Shown piece by piece: positions 1-9,431 of a stretch of 64,000 nucleotides of DNA. The stretch is from the NCBI GenBank assembly GCA_963746155.1, contig CAVVAB010000009.1:62001-126000 (forward strand), read 5' to 3'. Below the pieces are notes generated by a model that was not told where the DNA came from, made no database searches, and was given only the letters and a program-made list of their open reading frames with translations. This stretch comes from AC-32 sp963746155. Lineage in GTDB: Bacteria; Actinomycetota; Thermoleophilia; Gaiellales; Gaiellaceae. How positions within the stretch are numbered: the stretch's first letter is position 1; the number at the start of each line of letters is the position of its first letter. A program made the translations under genes and the position numbers.

Positions 1-1
1 G

Positions 2-319
2 GTCGAGCCGGGCGCGCTGCTCGTGGTCCACGACGATGTCGACCTCGAGCCGGGGCGCCTGCAGGCGAAGAGCGGCGGCGGCCTCGCGGGCCACAACGGC
101 CTGCGCTCGCTGGCCGGCGACCTCGGCAGGCAGGACTTCCTGCGGCTGCGGATCGGCGTGGGGAGGCCTGGCCGCGGCGACCCGCGCTCGGTCTCGGACT
201 GGGTGCTCGCGCCGTTCGCGCCCGAGGAGGACGTGGACGCGCTGGTCACTCGGGCGGCCGACGCCGTCGAGGCGATCGCGGCCGACGGCCTCGACGCCGC
301 TCAGACGCGGTTCAACTAG
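2..319 (+). CDS. pth: Peptidyl-tRNA hydrolase, C-terminal part
   Basis: Cytosolic enzyme that cleaves the ester bond of peptidyl-tRNA dropped from ribosomes and so recycles tRNA. The frame is open to the left edge, so the N-terminal half lies outside the window. Family signatures seen are VVHDDVDLEPG, GGGLAGHNGLRS (the conserved G-H-N-G-L substrate loop) and FLRLRIGVGRP, followed by the usual short C-terminal helix region ending DAAQTRFN. It ends 3 nt before the stop of the convergent beta-propeller gene. Identification is firm from the motifs; only the missing N-terminus is unknown. Confidence 0.93.
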   Translation, partial: VEPGALLVVHDDVDLEPGRLQAKSGGGLAGHNGLRSLAGDLGRQDFLRLRIGVGRPGRGDPRSVSDWVLAPFAPEEDVDALVTRAADAVEAIAADGLDAAQTRFN

Positions 320-322
320 CGG

Positions 323-1312
323 TCAGCGGTTCCAGTCGGGGCAGCAGGCGCCCTTGACCACGGCGACGCGCTTGCCGTCGGCGACGCGCGTGATCGCGAC
401 GACCTGGTCATCGGACCCGCTCCCGCCGACGAAGAGCTTCCCGTCGCCGGAGGGCCGCACGACGTATGTCTTGAACCGCCGCAGGCTGCCGTTCGCGACG
501 TCCATCACGCCGCCCTCGGTCCCGTACTCGGTGCGCGCGCCGACGAGCAGCCTGTCGTCGCCGAGCCAGGAGATCGGCTGGAGCCCGTAGTAGCCGAGCA
601 TCGTCAGCTCGGGCGGCGCCTCCTCGACGATCGGCTTCGCGTCGGAGCCGTCGGGCTCGATCGTCCAGATCCCCGGAGCCGCGCAGTCGGCGATCGTCCC
701 GCCGGGGAACCGCGCAAAGGCGATGCGCGACGGACCCCAGGCGGGGAAGGCGCTCAATCCCTCGTGCGTGAGCTGGGTGGGCTTGCCGCCGTCGAGGTCG
801 GCGACGTAGAGGTCCATCTGGTCGCCGCAGATCCCGACATCGGTCTTGCGCGGCGCGCGGGAGTACACGATCTGATCGCCGTCGGGGGAGAAGTCGAAGC
901 CGTAGATCGGCCCCTTCGCGATCACCCGCGTCTCGCCGCTCGCCCTGTCGGCGAGCGCGAGGCTGGTCGCCGTCCCGAAGACGACGGAGCTGCCGTCCGG
1001 CGTCCACCGGAGCGGCTGGCCGGGACCCGTCGTCAACAGATGCTCCTTGCCGCCGTTGCTGGACACGAGGTAGATGCCGCCCTTGCGTGCCACGGCGACG
1101 GTCTTCCCGTCGGGGGAGAGAGTTCCCAGGGAACCCAACCCGATGTCTCGGGGGTTCTTCCCGTCGGGGCCAGCGATCCATACATGTGCCTCGTTGCTTG
1201 CGCCGCGAACGTAGACGAGGTGGTGGGCAACCTGCGCCGGGGGCGAGGACGAGCTCCCGCAGGCGGCGAGCGCCACCGTGAAGAGCGCGAGCCCCGCGAG
1301 CTGAGCGGTCAT
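323..1312 (-). CDS. TolB/WD40-like beta-propeller lipoprotein
   Basis: Predicted exported lipoprotein of about 329 residues. I chose the start that opens directly into MTAQLAGLALFTVALAACGS, a signal peptide with lipobox LAAC; an in-frame start 87 nt upstream adds only non-signal sequence. Repeats of the kind LSPDGKTVAVARKGGIYLV, LRWTPDGSSVVFG and FSPDGDQIVYSR are PD40/TolB-type propeller blades. The end has a CCPDWNR tail. Such propellers bind ligands or proteins; no catalytic function is visible. It is divergent from mfd with about 70 bp between start codons and convergent with pth. Confidence 0.75.
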   Translation of the reverse strand: MTAQLAGLALFTVALAACGSSSSPPAQVAHHLVYVRGASNEAHVWIAGPDGKNPRDIGLGSLGTLSPDGKTVAVARKGGIYLVSSNGGKEHLLTTGPGQPLRWTPDGSSVVFGTATSLALADRASGETRVIAKGPIYGFDFSPDGDQIVYSRAPRKTDVGICGDQMDLYVADLDGGKPTQLTHEGLSAFPAWGPSRIAFARFPGGTIADCAAPGIWTIEPDGSDAKPIVEEAPPELTMLGYYGLQPISWLGDDRLLVGARTEYGTEGGVMDVANGSLRRFKTYVVRPSGDGKLFVGGSGSDDQVVAITRVADGKRVAVVKGACCPDWNR

Positions 1313-1382
1313 CCGCAAGCACCTGATGATGCCACCCGGCGAGTACGATGAGGGCGCGGAACCGGGTGTTCCGTCGTTCGTC

Positions 1383-4300
1383 ATGGACCTGACCGACACC
1401 GCCAGACCCGTCCTCCATCCGCTCGTCGAGGAGCTGCTCGCAGACGAGCGGCTGAGCGCCTTCGCGGACGCGCTTCCCGTTTCGGCCCGCGTCTCCGAGC
1501 CGGCGCTGCCGCTCCTGCTCGCGGCGTTGCACGAGCACCTGGGGCGGTCGCTCGTCGCGCTCCTTCCCGAAGACGCGGACGCGCGGGACGCGGCCGACGG
1601 AGCGCGCTGGTTCCTCGGCGAGGAGCGGGTCGGGCTGCTGCCGAGCCGCGGCGTCCACTGGGGCTCCGGGCTCGAGCCGCCGCCGCACCTCGTGGGCGAG
1701 CGGGCCCGCGCACTCGACGTGCTCGCGGCGGGCGGGCTCGTCTGCGCCTCCGCCGCCGCTCTGGCCGAGGCGATGCCGCCGTCGGAGGCCAGGCCTGAAC
1801 CGCTGACGCTCGCTCCCGGGCCTTCGTCCGGTCTCGACGCTCTTGCCGAGCACCTCGCGCTGGCGGGTTACGAGCGTGTCGACCGCGTGCAGGAGCGCGG
1901 CCAGTTCGTCGTCCGCGGCGGGCTCGTCGACGTGTTCCCGACGACCGGCCGTGAGCCGCTTCGCGTCGAGCTGTTCGGCGACGAGATCGAGGCGATTCGC
2001 GCCTTCTCGCCGTTCACGCAGCGCGCGCTGCACGAGGTCGAGGGCGCGGTGATCTACCCGGCCGCCGAGCGGCGCGTCGACCTCATCGAGCCGTCCCTTC
2101 CGGACACGGCCGAGGGCCTGTCCCCGGGACACGTCCCCAACGATCTTGTCCCGCCGCTCGACCGCCCGCCGGATCTCGTCTGGCAGCCCGACGAGGTCCG
2201 CGAGGCGTGGGCGGACGAACCGAACGCCGAGCCCGAAGGACTTAGTAACAGTCTGTTACTTGGAAGCCTCGATGGCGCCGCCGAGCTCGACCCGCTCCCG
2301 CACGGCCAGGCGCACGCGTTCGAGGCGCAGCGCCCGGCGATCGCGGCGCGCGGGCTCGCCGAGGCCGAGACCGAACTCGCCGCCTTCCTGCGCTCCGGCA
2401 ATCGGGTCGTGGTCGCGTTCCCGCACCGCGGAGAGGCCCTGCGCACCGCGAACCTCCTTCGGCGGATCGAGCCGCGCGTCCTCGGGCCCGGCGAGCCGCT
2501 CCCGGACGAGCCGGAGCTCCTGTTCGCCGTCTCGCCCGCGCGCCGCGGCTTCGTCTGGCGCGACCTCGGGCTCGTCCTGCTCCCGGACACGCAGGTCTTC
2601 CGCAAGCGCACGACCGGCCGCGCCGCACCCGCCGGCCGCGCCCTCCAGAGCTTCGCCGACCTGCGCACCGGCGACTACGTCGTCCACGAGGACCACGGCA
2701 TCGGCAAGCTCCTCGGCTTCGAGACGAAGACCGTCGCCCAGGTCACGCGCGACTACCTGTTCGTCGGCTTCCGCGGCGACGACCGGCTCTACGTCCCGCA
2801 CGAGCAGATCGGCAAGGTGTCGAAGTACATCGGCGCCGACGCGAACGTCCCGGCGCTCAGCAAGCTCGGCGGCAAGGCGTGGCAGAACCTCAAGAACCGC
2901 GCACGCACAAGCGTTCGCGAGCTCGCGGGCGAGCTGATCGCCCTGTATGCGCGCCGCCAGCAGGCGGAAGGCCTCCCGTACGACCTCTCCGGCGACTGGC
3001 TCGAGCGACTGGAGGCCGAGTTTCCCTACCGCGAGACCGAAGACCAGCGAACCGCGATCGAGGCCGTGAAGGAGGACCTCGAGGCGCCGCGACCGATGGA
3101 CCGACTGGTCTGCGGCGACGTCGGCTTCGGCAAGACCGAGGTCGCGGTCCGCGCCGCCTTCGCGGTCGCGCTCAACGGCAAGCAGACGCTGATGCTCGTG
3201 CCCACGACCGTGCTCGCCGAGCAGCACTGGAACACGTTCCGCGAGCGCTACCGCGACTTCCCGGTCCGCGTCGAGATGATCTCGCGCTTCCGGAGCCCGA
3301 AGGAGCAGAAGCAGGTCCTCGCCGACTTCGCCGCGGGCAAGGTCGAGGTCCTGATCGGCACCCACCGCGTCCTCAGCCGCGACGTGATCCCGAAGGAGCT
3401 CGGCCTCGTGATCGTCGACGAGGAACAGCGCTTCGGAGTCGCCCAGAAGGAGCTCCTCCGCGCGCTGCGGCTCGAGGTCGACGTGCTCTCGTTGAGCGCG
3501 ACGCCGATCCCGCGGACGCTGCACATGTCGCTCTCGGGCCTGCGAGACATCTCTGTGATCGAGACCCCGCCCGAGGGCCGCCGCCCGATCCGCACCTACG
3601 TGGGCGAGTACGACGAGGAGCTGGTCAAGGCCGCGCTCGAGCGCGAGCACGCACGCGAGGGCCAGAGCTTCTACCTGCACAACCGCGTCGAGACGATCGA
3701 CGAGGCGGCCGAGAAGATCAAGCAGCTCTGCCCGGACCTGCGCGTGCTCGTCGCGCACGGCCAGATGCGCGAGCGCGACCTCGAGGAGCGGATGCACTCG
3801 TTCCTGCGCGGCGATGCGGACGTGCTCGTCTCGACGACGATCATCGAGTCGGGCCTCGACATCCCGCAGGCGAACACGCTGATCGTCGAGCGGGCCGACG
3901 CTCTCGGGCTCGCCCAGCTCTACCAGATCCGCGGCCGCGTAGGCCGATCCGACGTGCTCGCGCACGCATACCTCTTCTATCCGGACTCCCGTGAGCTCAC
4001 CCCCGAGGCGCGTGCACGCCTGGCGACGCTCGCCGACCACACCGAGCTGGGCGCGGGCTTCGCGATCGCGATGCGCGACCTGGAGATCCGCGGCGCGGGC
4101 GATCTGCTCGGCGCAGAGCAGTCGGGCCACGTCGCGGCGCTCGGCTTCGAGCTCTACGTCGAGCTGCTCGCGGAGGCGGTCGCCGAGCTCTCCGGCGAGC
4201 GGCGGCCGGCCGCGCGCCCGGTGCGCGTCGAGGCGAGCGTCGACGCCTATGTGCCCGCGACGTACATCGAAGGGGAGGCGTTGAAGATCGATCTCCATCG

Positions 4301-4640
4301 CCGCCTCGCGCTGAGCGAGTCGGACGACGAGCTGCGCGAGCTGCGGGCCGCGACCGAGGACCGCTACGGCCCGTTGCCCGACCCGGTCGAGAATCTGTTT
4401 GCGATCCAGGAGGCGAAGGTGAAGCTCGCCGCGCTGGGTGCGGACTACCTCATCTACAAGGGCGAGCGGGCGACGGTCGGGCCACTCGAGCTCGCGTCAG
4501 GCGAGCTGCGCGCGCTGCGAAGCGACCTCCCGACAGCCGTCTACACGACCGCACGCAAGGAGATCTCCTTCCGTAAGAAAGAATTTAAGGAAGCGCTCTC
4601 GTTAGTCGATGCTATACTCGAAGCGCGCCGAGCAGCATGA
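1383..4640 (+). CDS. mfd: Transcription-repair coupling factor Mfd
   Basis: ATP-dependent translocase that removes RNA polymerase stalled at lesions and recruits UvrA. About 1085 residues, normal for the family. The order is an N-terminal UvrB-like module, a CarD-like RNA polymerase interaction domain from about residue 423 (LRTGDYVVHEDHGIGKLLG), a helicase core with Walker A GDVGFGKTEV near 577 and DEEQRFGV near 679, motif VI QIRGRVGRS and a C-terminal TRCF domain. I chose the ATG giving MDLTDTARP; an upstream in-frame ATG at 1326 adds 19 unconvincing residues. Two short perfect palindromes interrupt the less conserved N-terminal third (2119-2131 and 2244-2260). The stop overlaps the next start as ATGA. 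Confidence 0.96.
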   Translation: MDLTDTARPVLHPLVEELLADERLSAFADALPVSARVSEPALPLLLAALHEHLGRSLVALLPEDADARDAADGARWFLGEERVGLLPSRGVHWGSGLEPPPHLVGERARALDVLAAGGLVCASAAALAEAMPPSEARPEPLTLAPGPSSGLDALAEHLALAGYERVDRVQERGQFVVRGGLVDVFPTTGREPLRVELFGDEIEAIRAFSPFTQRALHEVEGAVIYPAAERRVDLIEPSLPDTAEGLSPGHVPNDLVPPLDRPPDLVWQPDEVREAWADEPNAEPEGLSNSLLLGSLDGAAELDPLPHGQAHAFEAQRPAIAARGLAEAETELAAFLRSGNRVVVAFPHRGEALRTANLLRRIEPRVLGPGEPLPDEPELLFAVSPARRGFVWRDLGLVLLPDTQVFRKRTTGRAAPAGRALQSFADLRTGDYVVHEDHGIGKLLGFETKTVAQVTRDYLFVGFRGDDRLYVPHEQIGKVSKYIGADANVPALSKLGGKAWQNLKNRARTSVRELAGELIALYARRQQAEGLPYDLSGDWLERLEAEFPYRETEDQRTAIEAVKEDLEAPRPMDRLVCGDVGFGKTEVAVRAAFAVALNGKQTLMLVPTTVLAEQHWNTFRERYRDFPVRVEMISRFRSPKEQKQVLADFAAGKVEVLIGTHRVLSRDVIPKELGLVIVDEEQRFGVAQKELLRALRLEVDVLSLSATPIPRTLHMSLSGLRDISVIETPPEGRRPIRTYVGEYDEELVKAALEREHAREGQSFYLHNRVETIDEAAEKIKQLCPDLRVLVAHGQMRERDLEERMHSFLRGDADVLVSTTIIESGLDIPQANTLIVERADALGLAQLYQIRGRVGRSDVLAHAYLFYPDSRELTPEARARLATLADHTELGAGFAIAMRDLEIRGAGDLLGAEQSGHVAALGFELYVELLAEAVAELSGERRPAARPVRVEASVDAYVPATYIEGEALKIDLHRRLALSESDDELRELRAATEDRYGPLPDPVENLFAIQEAKVKLAALGADYLIYKGERATVGPLELASGELRALRSDLPTAVYTTARKEISFRKKEFKEALSLVDAILEARRAA
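2119..2131. repeat. In-frame palindrome TGTCCC-C-GGGACA in mfd
   Basis: Perfect 6-bp arms around one central base, inside the N-terminal third of mfd, where it encodes part of GLSPGHVPN. The same 13-mer, preceded by the same CC, recurs in the flavoprotein gene at 21267-21279, and a related GGGGAC-A-GTCCCC lies in the M20 peptidase gene. Confidence 0.6.
2244..2260. repeat. AT-rich palindrome AGTAACAG-T-CTGTTACT in mfd
   Basis: Perfect 8-bp arms around a single T, coding for SNSLL in mfd. Its base composition and its TTA and AGT codons are strikingly unlike the surrounding very GC-rich sequence, which suggests insertion of a small palindromic element without loss of frame. Confidence 0.6.
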
Positions 4641-5752
4641 AGGAAATGCCTGCTCCTGGCGCTTTTTCCATGAAGAAGATACTCGTCGCTCTCTTTGGCC
4701 TACTGCTAGTCGTCGCCGTGTCGGCGTGCGGTGGCGGCGGCCCGCGCAGCGTTCCGAGCGACGCGGTCGCCGTCGTCGGCGACGGCACGATCACGAAGAC
4801 CGAATGGGACGCGCTGATGAAGCAGACGAAGAACAACTACCTCGCGACCAACCACGCGTTTCCGAAGGACGGGACGGTTGCTCTCGCGAGCCTCCGGTCG
4901 AACGCGACCCAGTTTCTGATCCAGGCCGCCGAGTACGAGCAGGAGGCCAAGAAGATGGACATCACCGTCTCGGATCAGGACGTCTCCGACCGGCTCGCGC
5001 AGATCAAGCAGCAGTTCTACGGCAACCAGCCGGGTCAGCCGAAGGCCAGCAAGGAGCAGGTCGAGAAGAAGTACCAGCAGGCGCTCAAGGACCAGGGCTT
5101 CACCGACGAGGAGGTCCGGACCGGGATCAAGCTCACGCTCCTGCGCGAGCGCGTCCAGGCCAAGGTGACCGGCGACGTCAAGGTCTCGGACAGCGAGATT
5201 CAGAGCTACTACGACAAGCACAAGGCGCAGTACGCGACGCCCGCGCAGCCCGAGAGCCGTCAGGTCCGGCACATCCTGGTCAAGAGCAAGGCGAAGGCCG
5301 ACCAGCTCTACGCGCAGCTCAAGAAGAATCCGAGCCAGTTCGCGAAGCTCGCCAAGAAGGACTCGCTCGACACCGGCTCGGGCGCCGCGGGCGGCGTGCT
5401 GCCGGGCGGCGCGATCAAGGGCCGGCTCGTGAAGCCCTTCGAGGACGTCGCGTTCTCGATCAAGTCGAACGTGATCTCCAAGCCGGTGCACACGCAGTAC
5501 GGCTGGCACATCATCGAGGCACTCGGCCCGGTCAAGGCGGCCACGCCGGCCAAGCCGACGCCGCTCTCGCAGGTCAAGGAAGCGATCAGGCAGACGCTCC
5601 TGCAGACGCAGCGCAACACGGCGAGCCAGGACTGGCAGAAGAAGACCACCAAGGACTACTGCAAGAAGATCGCCTACCAGACCGGCTACGCGCCGCCGCC
5701 CGGCCAGGATCCCTGCAAGCCGCAGGCTGCGACGACTTCCACTAACGGCTGA
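4637..5752 (+). CDS. prsA: PrsA/SurA-like peptidyl-prolyl isomerase lipoprotein
   Basis: Extracytoplasmic foldase anchored by a lipid. It has a signal region MKKILVALFGLLLVVAVSAC with lipobox VSAC, a SurA_N-like helical chaperone part (residues about 50-180) and one parvulin domain (RQVRHILVKSKAKADQL through TQYGWHIIEALG). The listed start overlaps the mfd stop as ATGA, which favours translational coupling. The in-frame ATG at 4670 gives a tighter signal peptide and is a real alternative. About 371 residues. The C-terminus carries CKKIAYQTGYAPPPGQDPC, two cysteines that could pair outside the cell. A hexamer TATACT just inside the end of mfd (near 4613) could supply an extra promoter. Confidence 0.85.
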   Translation: MKEMPAPGAFSMKKILVALFGLLLVVAVSACGGGGPRSVPSDAVAVVGDGTITKTEWDALMKQTKNNYLATNHAFPKDGTVALASLRSNATQFLIQAAEYEQEAKKMDITVSDQDVSDRLAQIKQQFYGNQPGQPKASKEQVEKKYQQALKDQGFTDEEVRTGIKLTLLRERVQAKVTGDVKVSDSEIQSYYDKHKAQYATPAQPESRQVRHILVKSKAKADQLYAQLKKNPSQFAKLAKKDSLDTGSGAAGGVLPGGAIKGRLVKPFEDVAFSIKSNVISKPVHTQYGWHIIEALGPVKAATPAKPTPLSQVKEAIRQTLLQTQRNTASQDWQKKTTKDYCKKIAYQTGYAPPPGQDPCKPQAATTSTNG

Positions 5753-5775
5753 CCGTTGGAATGAATCCCGTCGGG

Positions 5776-5850
5776 TCGACCGGTCATTGCAGACGGACAC
5801 ACGAGCAGAGCCCGCGTGTCCTGAGGTCGGCGTCGCAAGCGACGCCTTAG
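5776..5850 (+). repeat. 75-bp intergenic repeat, copy A
   Basis: Begins TCGACCGGTCATT and ends GTCGCAAGCGACGCCTTAG. It carries a variable-sequence hairpin (CACACGAGC / GCCCGCGTG, imperfect) and a constant hairpin GGCGTCGC-AA-GCGACGCC. Three homologous copies lie at 12410-12485, 23324-23398 and 38663-38737. This copy fills most of the prsA-mazG gap and ends 4 nt before the mazG start codon. Confidence 0.8.
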
Positions 5851-5854
5851 CCCC

Positions 5855-6649
5855 GTGGCGCTCAGCGAGACGCTGCTGGAGCTACAGCAGCTGACCGAGC
5901 AGCTGCGCCGCGACTGTCCCTGGGACCGCGAGCAGACCGCGCGCACGATCGTCCCGCACACCGTGGAGGAGGCCTACGAGGTCGCGGACGCGGCGCTTGC
6001 AGACGACCCGGCGAAGCTGCTCGACGAGCTCGGCGACCTGCTCTTCCAGGTCTACTTCCTCGCGCTGCTGCTCTCCGAGGACGGAGCGGGCGACCTCGAG
6101 CAGGTCGCGCGGAACGTCCACGAGAAGCTCGTGCGGCGCCATCCGCACGTCTTCGGTGACGCCGAGGCGCGCACGGCTGGACGCGTGCGCGCGAACTGGG
6201 AGCGGATCAAGTCCGAGGAGGAAGGGCGAGAGGGGATCTTCCACGACGTGCCCGAAGCGCTTCCTTCGCTGCTCTACGCGCGTAAGGTCCAGCGCCGGGC
6301 CGCGTCGATCAACTTCGAGTACCCGGACACGGCCGGAGCGCTCGCAGACCTCGAGGACGAGCTGCGCGAGCTGAAAGACGCGCTCGCTAAGGCGGGGGAG
6401 ACGGCCGCCGAGACCGAGCCCGACCCGCACGTGGTCGAGGAGGTCGGAGACGTCCTCTTCGCCGCCGTCAACGTCGCGCGCCGCCTGAACGTCGACCCGG
6501 AGCTGGCCTTGCGCCGGACGAGCGACCGCTTCGTCGCACGTGTCGAGCGGGCCGAAGCGCTCGCCGGCAACGAGGGCAAGGAGTTCGTGAGCCTCGGGCT
6601 CGAGGAACAGGACGCGTACTTCGACCGCGCCAAGGAGGCCCTGGGTTGA
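5855..6649 (+). CDS. mazG: Nucleoside triphosphate pyrophosphohydrolase MazG
   Basis: House-cleaning enzyme hydrolysing (d)NTPs to NMP and pyrophosphate. 264 residues with two MazG domains. The N-terminal domain shows CPWDREQTARTIVPHTVEEAYEVADA and LDELGDLLFQVYF (the ExxE...ExxD metal ligands). The C-terminal domain shows VVEEVGDVLFAAVNVAR. The GTG start follows the intergenic repeat by 4 nt, with no Shine-Dalgarno visible. The stop overlaps the TTG start of enolase (TTGA). The order mfd, mazG, eno is typical of Actinomycetota. Confidence 0.95.
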   Translation: MALSETLLELQQLTEQLRRDCPWDREQTARTIVPHTVEEAYEVADAALADDPAKLLDELGDLLFQVYFLALLLSEDGAGDLEQVARNVHEKLVRRHPHVFGDAEARTAGRVRANWERIKSEEEGREGIFHDVPEALPSLLYARKVQRRAASINFEYPDTAGALADLEDELRELKDALAKAGETAAETEPDPHVVEEVGDVLFAAVNVARRLNVDPELALRRTSDRFVARVERAEALAGNEGKEFVSLGLEEQDAYFDRAKEALG

Positions 6650-7918
6650 CGGCTATCGCCTCAGTGTTCGCCCGCTGGGTCCTCGACTCGCGTGGCAACC
6701 CGACGGTCGAGGTCGACGTGCGGCTGGAGTCGGGTGCGTTCGGGCGGGCGGTCGTTCCCTCCGGCGCGTCGACCGGCGTGCACGAGGCGCTGGAGCTACG
6801 CGACGGAGGCGGCGAATGGGGCGGCAAGGGCGTCTCGCGCGCGGTCGAGAACGTGAACGGCGAGATCGCGTCGGCCGTCCAGGGGCTGGACGCGAATGAC
6901 CAGCGCGCGCTCGACGAGCGGCTGATCGAGCTCGACGGCACGCCGAACAAGGGCCGCCTCGGCGCGAACGCCGTCCTCGGCGTCTCGCTCGCCGCTGCGA
7001 AGGCGGCCGCGGCGGAGGCAGGCGTCCCGCTCTACCGCCACCTTGGCGGGGAGGACGCGCGGACGCTGCCCGTGCCGCTCATGAACGTCATCAACGGCGG
7101 AGCGCATGCGCAGAACTCGATCGATCTCCAGGAGTTCATGCTCGTCCCTGGCGGCGCCGAGACGTTCGCGGAGGCGCTTCGGATCGGCTCCGAGGTCTTC
7201 CACGCGCTCGGTGCGCTTGCTCCACGAGCGCGGCTTCTCGACCGGCGTCGGCGACGAGGGCGGCTTCGCGCCAGACCTCGCGTCGAGCGAGGAGGCGATC
7301 GAGGTGCTGCTCGAGGCCGCCGAGCGCGCGAGCCACCGCGAGCGGATCGCCGTCGCGCTCGACCCTGCCGCGACCGAGCTCTACGAGGACGGCCACTACG
7401 CGTTCGAGGGCCACGACGAGGACGGCGAGGGCATGGTCACCTACCTCGCCGGCCTGACCGAGCGGTTCCCGATCGTCTCGATCGAGGACGGGCTTGCCGA
7501 GGACGACTGGGATACCTGGCGCGCGCTCACCGGGCGGCTCGGCGATCGCGTGCAGCTCGTCGGCGACGACATCTTCGTGACGAGCCTCGAGCGGCTCCAG
7601 CGCGGGATCGACGAGGGCATCGGAAACGCGATTCTCGTCAAGGTGAACCAGATCGGGACGCTGACGGAATCGCTCGACGTGATCGCCCTCGCGCAGTCGA
7701 GCGGCTTCGGGGTGGTCGTCTCCCATCGCTCGGGCGAGACCGAGGACACGACGATCGCCGACCTCGCCGTCGCCACGAACGCCGGCCAGATCAAGACCGG
7801 CTCGCTCTCGCGGACCGACCGCGTCGCCAAGTACAACCAGCTCCTCCGGATCGAGGAAGAGCTCGGCGAGCGCGCGGTCTATCCCGGCTGGGACGTGTTC
7901 GCTCGCTTTCGTCGGTAG
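6646..7918 (+). pseudogene. eno: Enolase, interrupted by one +1 frameshift
   Basis: 2-phosphoglycerate dehydratase of glycolysis. Both halves are complete and highly conserved: LDSRGNPTVEVDV, NVINGGAHAQNSIDLQEFM in the first, then HERGFSTGVGDEGGFAPDL, SIEDGLAEDDWD, VKVNQIGTLTES and SHRSGETED in the second. The frame changes at 7216-7219, where expected CTG reads CTTG, a single extra T. All catalytic residues (the Glu and Lys positions, Mg ligands DEEE type) survive across the two frames. This makes a sequencing error or a very recent lesion likely; loss of enolase would be costly with pyruvate kinase next door. TTG start overlaps the mazG stop. Confidence 0.88.
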
Positions 7919-7931
7919 CAGCCCGGCGAGC

Positions 7932-7937
7932 TACTCT
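7932..7937 (+). promoter_or_regulatory. Candidate -10 box TACTCT for pyk
   Basis: TACTCT lies 6 nt before the GTG of pyruvate kinase with no Shine-Dalgarno in between. The spacing fits a leaderless transcript starting at or near the start codon. Confidence 0.4.
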
Positions 7938-7943
7938 CACCGG

Positions 7944-9359
7944 GTGGCTGCCGCAGCGCCCCGACGCACCAAGATCCTCGCGACCATCGGCCCCGCGTCC
8001 TCGACCCGAGAGGTCGTCGCCGAGCTCGTTCGCGCGGGGATGGACGGCGCGCGGCTGAACCTCTCGCACGGGACGCACGACGAGCACCGCGAGCGAGCGC
8101 AGCTCGTGCGCGAGGTCGAGGCCGAGGTCGGGCGGCCGATCGCGCTGGTCGCCGACCTCCAGGGCCCGAAGCTGCGGATCGGCGAGCTCGACGAGCCCGT
8201 CACGCTGACGCGCGGCCAGGACATCGTCGTCATCGGCGGCGAGACGGGGGTCGACGGCGAGCTGCCGGTCAGCCCGCCGGTGATCGGCGAGGTGCTCCAG
8301 GCCGGCCACGAGGTGCTGATCGACGACGGTCTCGTACGGCTGCGAGTCAACGCCGTCGAGTCCGGGCGCGCGCGCTGCGCCGTAGTGGCCGGAGGGGTGG
8401 TCGGCGCCCACAAGGGCGTGAACCTCCCTGGCGTCCCGATCCCGATCCCGGCACTGACGCGGAAGGACATGGACGACCTCGAGCTTGCGCTCGAGCTTGA
8501 CGTCGACTTCGTCGCGCTCTCGTTCGTCCGCTCGGCGGCCGACGTGCGAGACCTGCGCGAGCTGATCGGCCAGACCGGCTCACACGCGCGCGTGATCGCG
8601 AAGATCGAGAAGTCGGAGGCGGTCGATGCCCTCGACGCGATCCTCGAGGTGGCCGACGCGGTCATGGTTGCCAGGGGGGACCTGGGCGTCGAGATCGGCG
8701 TGGCGATGCTGCCGCTGCTCCAGAAGCGGATCATCACTGCGGCGCTCGAGCGGGCGAAGCCCGTGATCACGGCTACCCAGATGCTCGAGTCGATGATCCA
8801 TCACTCGGAGCCGACCCGCGCAGAGGCGAGCGACGTCGCCAACGCCACCCTCGACGGGAGCTCGGCGCTGATGCTCTCCGGGGAGACCGCGATCGGCGAG
8901 TACCCGGTCGAGACGGTCGCGTACATGGACCGGATCGCGCGCGCCGTCGAGCCGAGCCTCGGCTACCGGCACGAGCTTCCGGGGGCGAGCGAGGAGCCAG
9001 GCGTGAGCCAGGCCGTGTCCAATGCCGCCTGCGACCTGGCCGAGGCGCTCCAGGCCGCCGCGATCCTCGTGCCGACCTACACGGGACGAACGCCGTCGGT
9101 CGTCGCGCGGCTGCGGCCTCGCCGGCCGATCCTCGGGCTGACCCACCACGATTACGCGCTCCGCCAGATGGCGCTCGAATGGGGCGTGACGCCGCTCCTG
9201 ATCCCGGAGAGCACGGACGTCGAGGACCTCTGGGCGCGGTCACTGCAGGCCGCGCGAGAGACGGGTCTCGTCAAGGAGGGCGACCGCGTGGTGATCACCG
9301 CGGGCACTGCCGTGAATCGCCCGGGGGCGACGGACCTGATCAAGGTCGCGATCGCCTAG
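7944..9359 (+). CDS. pyk: Pyruvate kinase
   Basis: Converts phosphoenolpyruvate and ADP to pyruvate and ATP. 471 residues, normal length. Motifs are TKILATIGPASSTRE at the N-terminus, GMDGARLNLSHG, KIEKSEAVDALDAIL with the catalytic Lys, VMVARGDLGVEIG near residue 240, TATQMLESMI and the C-terminal allosteric-type domain with PTYTGRTPSVVARLRP. The GTG start is 25 nt after the enolase stop. Glycolytic pairing of eno and pyk is direct; the pair sits in a cell-maintenance cluster. Confidence 0.96.
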   Translation: MAAAAPRRTKILATIGPASSTREVVAELVRAGMDGARLNLSHGTHDEHRERAQLVREVEAEVGRPIALVADLQGPKLRIGELDEPVTLTRGQDIVVIGGETGVDGELPVSPPVIGEVLQAGHEVLIDDGLVRLRVNAVESGRARCAVVAGGVVGAHKGVNLPGVPIPIPALTRKDMDDLELALELDVDFVALSFVRSAADVRDLRELIGQTGSHARVIAKIEKSEAVDALDAILEVADAVMVARGDLGVEIGVAMLPLLQKRIITAALERAKPVITATQMLESMIHHSEPTRAEASDVANATLDGSSALMLSGETAIGEYPVETVAYMDRIARAVEPSLGYRHELPGASEEPGVSQAVSNAACDLAEALQAAAILVPTYTGRTPSVVARLRPRRPILGLTHHDYALRQMALEWGVTPLLIPESTDVEDLWARSLQAARETGLVKEGDRVVITAGTAVNRPGATDLIKVAIA

Positions 9360-9431
9360 GAGAGAGGCTCCCGGGTCGACACGATCGAAGGCGCGCGCAG
9401 GAGGTTGTAGGCCTGCGGCGAACCGGCTCGC

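Noticed and set aside
2244..2260. The AT-rich palindrome in mfd as an operator or terminator
   Set aside because: It lies deep inside a coding gene with no promoter or gene end nearby, so an inserted element is the better reading.
2256..4298. A 680-codon minus-strand frame inside mfd
   Set aside because: Composition (Leu, Arg, Val, Asp, Glu, Ala in shadow-like patterns) and lack of domains show it is antisense to mfd.
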